IMG/VR virus record: IMGVR_UViG_3300030331_000425
Location: 1-24,791 of that record
From: a virus
DNA: 24,791 nt
Reading direction: 5' to 3' (one strand)
The stretch's first letter is position 1, and each line of letters opens with the position of its first letter. Positions 22,072-24,791 of the stretch are shown piece by piece. The position numbers were made by a program, and so were the translations under genes. Below the pieces are notes generated by a model. The model had not been told where the DNA came from. It saw only the letters and a list, made by a program, of their open reading frames with translations, and did no database searches.

Positions 22072-22560
22072 CGAACAATTGTTCACGCTGTCTTCAGGCA
22101 GCAGGAACAAGCTGGGCAGTCTGGGCCATCGGCTGCGTAAGCGAACAATTGTTCAAAGTGCTTCCCAGGCAGCAGGGCCTTGTCTGGTTGGAACTGGTCA
22201 TTAGCTGCGTAAATGAACAATTGTTCGTAATCCCGAACAGCAGCAGGCCCGAGCCTCCCTGGTTGAACTGGTGGATCTGGGTACAGGGCGAACAATTGTT
22301 CAGAACCCGACAGGCTGCGTGACCTGCTGGACCCCGAAGCCCGAACAATTATTCACTTTAGGCAGCAGGTGAAGGCCTGGGTGTCCCGAAACCGAACAAT
22401 TATTCGGTCTGGGCAGCAGGTTGAACCAGGCTGGGCAGGAACCCGAAAAGCGAACAATGGCTGTTTTCTGCGGGTTTGGTGGTAACCCGAAGCCCGAAGT
22501 ACCCAAGCATCAGCCCGAGCCCGAGGTCTGGGCAACCCCGAACCCGACTGCCCGAGGCAC
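22072..22560. repeat. Palindrome array, block B
   Basis: Elements on the plus strand: 22072, 22142 and 22289 CGAACAATTGTTCA; 22214 TGAACAATTGTTCG; 22342 CGAACAATTATTCA; 22393 CGAACAATTATTCG; a left half-site at 22451. Spacings are 70, 72, 75, 53, 51 and 58 bp. Spacers share GGCAGCAGG about 10 bases after each element, then CTGGG or CTGGTT, and in two cases GCTGCGTAAG just before the next element. The right border (22485-22556) is again CCCGAN-rich. The region ends 20-30 bases from the terS stop. Several frames stay open on the minus strand, but only because the repeat units lack stop codons. Confidence 0.9.
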
Positions 22561-22578
22561 CCCCGCAAGTGTTTTCTG

Positions 22579-23106
22579 CTAATTTGTGGGTTTTACGCTA
22601 CTATGTTCTATCGTATTTGGGTCGTTATGGGTAGTGTTCGCTATTTTCATGCGTTTATGGGCAAGTTCCTGAAATTCCTGTAGTTTTGTCAGTATTTGTT
22701 CTCTTGTCATAGTGTCTGCCTGTTCATGTAGCACATGGGCCTTATTTACAAGCAATCCTGTAGCCTTTAAGCGTAGTTCTTCAGCCCGAATAGCCTCACC
22801 AAACTTCCCGCTCTCCCAAGCCTCATTTCGTATCTTTAATAAATCCCGCACCGACTTCTCAATTGTTACCCCGAATCGACTCCGAGCTTCCTCCCGCATC
22901 TCTTGATAACGCTCTTGGACAACTGGGTTCCGAAGCAGCCTAACTGCATCTACTCCAGGGTTAGCATATCCCGCTGCTCTCGCTGCAGACGTCTGCGTCA
23001 TATCTTTGTGCATGAAGTTATCAAGAAAAGCTTGTTGTTTATCTGTTAGTCTTTTCTGACCAGATAGCCTTCGCTCCCTAGACAGATCTTCACCTACTCT
23101 TGGCAT
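22579..23106 (-). CDS. Terminase small subunit (Terminase_2 type)
   Basis: 175 residues from ATG 23104-23106, chosen for GGAG five to six bases upstream; the longer frame from 23121 has no ribosome site. Residues about 18-70 hold the helix-turn-helix: KRLTDKQQAFLDNFMHKDMT, QTSAARAAGYANPGVDAVRL, LRNPVVQERY. A coiled oligomerisation part follows. The small subunit recognises the packaging start site and regulates the large subunit. Here terL is about 5.5 kb away, and the palindrome array starts directly after this gene, so the array is a candidate for its binding region. This last point is inference. Confidence 0.8.
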   Translation of the reverse strand: MPRVGEDLSRERRLSGQKRLTDKQQAFLDNFMHKDMTQTSAARAAGYANPGVDAVRLLRNPVVQERYQEMREEARSRFGVTIEKSVRDLLKIRNEAWESGKFGEAIRAEELRLKATGLLVNKAHVLHEQADTMTREQILTKLQEFQELAHKRMKIANTTHNDPNTIEHSSVKPTN

Positions 23107-23269
23107 TAGTTCTCCTTTCATTATCTAACTCGGCTATTTTATCTTTTAGTTGATTTATAATAGGTCTAAAATATTTTGGTTTACGGATGCTTCTTAAATA
23201 TTTTTCGTGGCGAGTTTCTAACATCGTGTAATGTAATAGTCGTAATCCTAATTGTTTTCTTTTGTTCAT
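23090..23269 (-). CDS. Small basic coiled-coil protein before terS
   Basis: 59 residues, found by reading. Starts MNKRKQLGLRLLHYTMLETR, then KPKYFRPIINQLKDKIAELD and a basic tail. The second half is a good heptad pattern (IINQLKDKIAELDNE). It overlaps the terS start by 17 bases, so the two are translated together. Ribosome site is weak (AGGG nine bases upstream). It might be a partner of terS; function unknown. Confidence 0.6.
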   Translation of the reverse strand: MNKRKQLGLRLLHYTMLETRHEKYLRSIRKPKYFRPIINQLKDKIAELDNERRTNAKSR

Positions 23270-23317
23270 TTCAAAGATCCCTTAATCTGCTTTTTGCTAA
23301 CAATGTATATAGGGTAT

Positions 23318-23360
23318 GGGGCGGGTTACTTACCGCCCCCCTATACCCCCTTATAGGGGG
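23318..23360. other. Two mutually exclusive GC hairpins
   Basis: Stem 1: GGGGCGG (23318-23324) with CCGCCCC (23333-23339). Stem 2: CCCCCTATA (23337-23345) with TATAGGGGG (23352-23360). They share bases 23337-23339 and so cannot form together. No U-run follows on either strand. This is a possible attenuator or protein-binding structure upstream of the terS genes. Confidence 0.5.
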
Positions 23361-23529
23361 TAAGTTCGGTAAGTTGGTAAGTACCAATAAAATCAATGAC
23401 TTAGGAAGCATAAAATACTTACCAAGGGCTTTCGTAACCTCGGTAAGTAAATTAGATATACATATATAAAACAATGACTTACAACTTACCATGAATTTTA
23501 CTTCCCGTGGTAAGTTCGTAAGTGTAAGT
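23328..23529. repeat. GTAAGT/ACTTAC repeat cluster
   Basis: About eleven copies in 200 bp. GGTAAGT at 23359, 23368, 23376, 23442, 23509; GTAAGT variants at 23517 and 23523; ACTTACC at 23328, 23417, 23484; ACTTACA at 23477. Two tight triplets have 6-9 bp steps (23359-23382 and 23509-23529). No supported gene lies in 23270-23532. The layout is iteron-like; origin or operator function is inference. Confidence 0.75.
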
Positions 23530-23532
23530 AAA

Positions 23533-23841
23533 TCACTCATAAATGACCAGGACTTTCTCATCATTTGTTCGCTTAAACCAGCTGCCTGCGTTGGTGCATT
23601 CGTACCCAAGTTTTTTCATAGTTCCCCAAGTTACGACAAAGCAATAATGGCAATCATTAGGTCCAGTTCCAGCTTTCTTAAAGCAATTAAGCTTATGGTT
23701 AATGTCCACACTATGGACCCGAGTGATACCTTTTTCTGTGGCACAACCGAGGCAAATAGTTTTGTTATTCAAAACCAACTCTCGGTTGCGTAAGATTTGT
23801 TCGCTACACTCAGTGCAGCGGATCAGATCAACGTTAATCAT
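23533..23841 (-). CDS. Small zinc-binding-type protein
   Basis: 102 residues with eight cysteines. C9-x2-C12 and C30-x2-C33 (RCTECSEQIL and TICLGCATEK) look like a zinc ribbon; C53, C64, C67 and C82 (NDCHYCFVV) could form a second site. The rest is mixed. TAATG overlap couples it to the AIG2-type gene upstream. It may bind DNA, RNA or a protein. I do not recognise a named family. Confidence 0.6.
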   Translation of the reverse strand: MINVDLIRCTECSEQILRNRELVLNNKTICLGCATEKGITRVHSVDINHKLNCFKKAGTGPNDCHYCFVVTWGTMKKLGYECTNAGSWFKRTNDEKVLVIYE

Positions 23842-24293
23842 TAGCTACCTACCTTTCTAAATACATCTAATTTATTTTTTTGCATTTGGTCGGCCTCATG
23901 CACTGCCCAATTAAGATAATCAGTATCAAGGCCAAAATCTTCATAACCCTGGGCAATAGTGTTGAAGTAATGAGCGGCGGGCAATGCCACACCTTTATTA
24001 CGCATAACATAAATCATTACTTTACCATTAACACCTGGAATATCTAAATCGACCCTAATCTTTTTATACAAGTATGGATAGCCCTCGAATCTATCTAAGG
24101 ACTTCTCACATTCTTTGGTGATTTTCCATAAGCCAATAGGCACTTGTGCGTCTTTGTCCTTAACAATGTCTGCAACACCATTAAAGACAAGCCTAAAGCC
24201 CTCGAGCATGAAGCTAATCATGGGTTGGGCTTTGGGGCAACGCACTGCCATATTGTCTTTATTTAGATTGGCACCATAAGCACCATAATACAT
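23841..24293 (-). CDS. AIG2 / gamma-glutamyl cyclotransferase-fold protein
   Basis: 150 residues, standard size. N-terminal YYGAYGANLNKDNMAVRCPK is the family's substrate-loop signature (usually YGSNL; here the Ser is Ala). KSLDRFEGYPYLYKKIRVDL carries the likely catalytic Glu70. The C-terminal helix region (YFNTIAQGYEDFGLDTDYL) also matches. Known members remove gamma-glutamyl groups from amines or peptides as 5-oxoproline. With the amidoligase at 19683-20891 it could form an add-and-remove pair for a glutamyl-type tag; this is inference. Overlaps both neighbours by one base (TAATG). Confidence 0.75.
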   Translation of the reverse strand: MYYGAYGANLNKDNMAVRCPKAQPMISFMLEGFRLVFNGVADIVKDKDAQVPIGLWKITKECEKSLDRFEGYPYLYKKIRVDLDIPGVNGKVMIYVMRNKGVALPAAHYFNTIAQGYEDFGLDTDYLNWAVHEADQMQKNKLDVFRKVGS

Positions 24294-24448
24294 TATGATA
24301 ACTCCTCTAAGGTACTTGAGATTTTATCAATAGTTTCTTGACCACTTGTACTCATTCTATCGTAATCAAAATACAAATCGTCAATTAACTTACTGACTTT
24401 CTCTAAATCTTTTTTAGTAAAGACTTTAACTTTTACTAAGTTTTCCAT
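24293..24448 (-). CDS. Small helical protein, first gene after promoter P3
   Basis: 51 residues, found by reading. MENLVKVKVFTKKDLEKVSK, then LIDDLYFDYDRMSTSGQETI and a short helix. AAGGAG lies six to seven bases before the ATG. TAATG overlap with the AIG2-type gene supports coupled translation. It is a charged helical protein with no recognised motif. Confidence 0.65.
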   Translation of the reverse strand: MENLVKVKVFTKKDLEKVSKLIDDLYFDYDRMSTSGQETIDKISSTLEELS

Positions 24449-24482
24449 AACATACTCCTTTCATTTAAAATGTTATCCTGTA

Positions 24483-24511
24483 TTTATAAGCAATCATTAC
24501 CTATATGTCAA
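24483..24511 (-). promoter_or_regulatory. Promoter P3 for the AIG2-type operon
   Basis: Minus strand: TTGACA (24506-24511), 17 bases, TATAAA (24483-24488). A perfect -35, one mismatch in -10, optimal spacing. The spacer TATAGGTAATGATTGCT agrees with the P2 spacer at 11 of 17 positions and nearly repeats at 20940-20955. The start point should be near 24476, about 28 bases before the first gene. Confidence 0.85.
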
Positions 24512-24515
24512 TAGA

Positions 24516-24626
24516 TTAAATTGTTTTAATCCATTCAACAAACTTCCTGTAATACCGAACAAACAAGCTCGGCTTTTTGTGAATTGTTGTTTTATGAATA
24601 TGTAACTTTAAATATTTAGTGTTCAT
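24516..24626 (-). CDS. Possible 36-residue basic peptide
   Basis: MNTKYLKLHIHKTTIHKKPS then LFVRYYRKFVEWIKTI. AGGAAGAG lies about seven bases before the ATG, which overlaps the end of the preceding frame. The stop is close to the -35 of promoter P3. It may be real or a chance frame; the good ribosome site favours it. It contains an array-type half-site (CGAACAAAC on the plus strand at 24546). Confidence 0.4.
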   Translation of the reverse strand: MNTKYLKLHIHKTTIHKKPSLFVRYYRKFVEWIKTI

Positions 24627-24791
24627 ATTGCTCTTCCTTTTTAATTAAATCACAAACATATTCGTGACCATGTTCACCAAATTTTTCTTTAACCAGGATC
24701 AACGCTTGTTTGTTCGTTTTACCTTCATCTGTTAATAGACTACCGAAATATTCTTCGACTTCAATTAAAAGATTGTTTTGATAAGCAGTCA
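24616..24791 (-). CDS. 3' part of a small phage protein, start outside the window
   Basis: The frame is open from the window edge for 57 codons to a TAA (24616-24618): LLIEVEEYFGSLLTDEGKTN, KQALILVKEKFGEHGHEYVC, DLIKKEEQYEH. A mostly helical, charged sequence with no recognised motif. It overlaps the 36-residue frame by 11 bases. The start is not visible, so length and family are unknown. Confidence 0.5.
   Translation of the reverse strand, partial: TAYQNNLLIEVEEYFGSLLTDEGKTNKQALILVKEKFGEHGHEYVCDLIKKEEQYEH

Noticed and set aside
21116-22560. CRISPR array
   Set aside because: The repeated unit is only 14 bp, imperfect, with spacers of unequal length that resemble each other; no cas genes are present.
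22083-22568. Several overlapping minus-strand frames in array block B with repeated Asn-Asn-Cys-Ser
   Set aside because: Multiple frames are open at once because the repeat units lack stop codons; periodic peptides mirror the DNA repeat and not a protein.
23271-23609. 112-residue minus-strand frame over the GTAAGT cluster
   Set aside because: It overlaps the better-supported Cys-rich gene, and its repeated Leu-Thr-Asn-Leu-Pro is just the ACTTACC repeat translated.
1-24791. tRNA genes, integrase, transposase or attachment sites
   Set aside because: None were seen on either strand by eye; no cloverleaf-type pattern or recombinase motif was found.

Overview
This window looks like part of a tailed double-stranded DNA phage genome (Caudoviricetes). 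The bases are AT-rich outside one short island. All genes I can support lie on the minus strand, tightly packed, with frequent ATGA, TAATG and TGATG start/stop overlaps and AGGAG-type ribosome sites. The set of small basic proteins, the short-tail-type connector genes and the base composition recall uncultured marine phages of AT-rich alphaproteobacteria such as SAR11. That host guess is inference; nothing here proves it.

Read in transcription order (right to left), 24791-23533 is an early-type region. It holds several very small genes, a consensus-like promoter (24483-24511), a gamma-glutamyl cyclotransferase/AIG2-fold protein and a four-CxxC-type cysteine protein. Region 23318-23529 is a cluster of GTAAGT repeats and GC hairpins. 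A 59-residue protein and the terminase small subunit follow (22579-23269). Next comes a GC-rich island (about 21116-22560) holding at least eleven copies of a 14-bp palindrome, CGAACAATTGTTCG or close variants, spaced 51-95 bp apart. The island is split by one acidic protein gene with its own promoter and terminator. To its left lies a 402-residue amidoligase-family protein with its own terminator. From 19510 leftward a second promoter starts a run with a small protein and an Xre-type regulator, which leads into the late block.

The late block (18795 to 1) carries a Pro/Gly-rich protein, the terminase large subunit, a lysine-rich repeat protein, portal, membrane and coiled-coil proteins, a 3-TM holin, a GroES-like co-chaperonin, scaffold, a probable decoration protein, and an HK97-fold major capsid protein followed by a strong terminator. 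After these come two more probable virion proteins, a string of tiny Lys/Arg-rich proteins, two adaptor-like head-tail connector proteins and the 5' end of a further gene. Seven genes too short for an ordinary ORF cut-off were found by reading: 3969-4136, 4136-4294, 9311-9469, 10398-10547, 11011-11163, 23090-23269 and 24293-24448. Three more tentative ones are 9466-9537, 24516-24626 and the partial 24616-24791.

The strongest candidates for something undescribed are these. (1) The palindrome array between terS and the amidoligase gene, plus three dispersed look-alike sites. (2) Three promoters whose 17-bp spacers share a GGYAATSA core, suggesting one operator set. (3) The amidoligase and AIG2-fold pair in one phage, with a helix-turn-helix-like tail on the amidoligase. 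(4) A second, separate GTAAGT repeat cluster. All functions for the repeats are inference.
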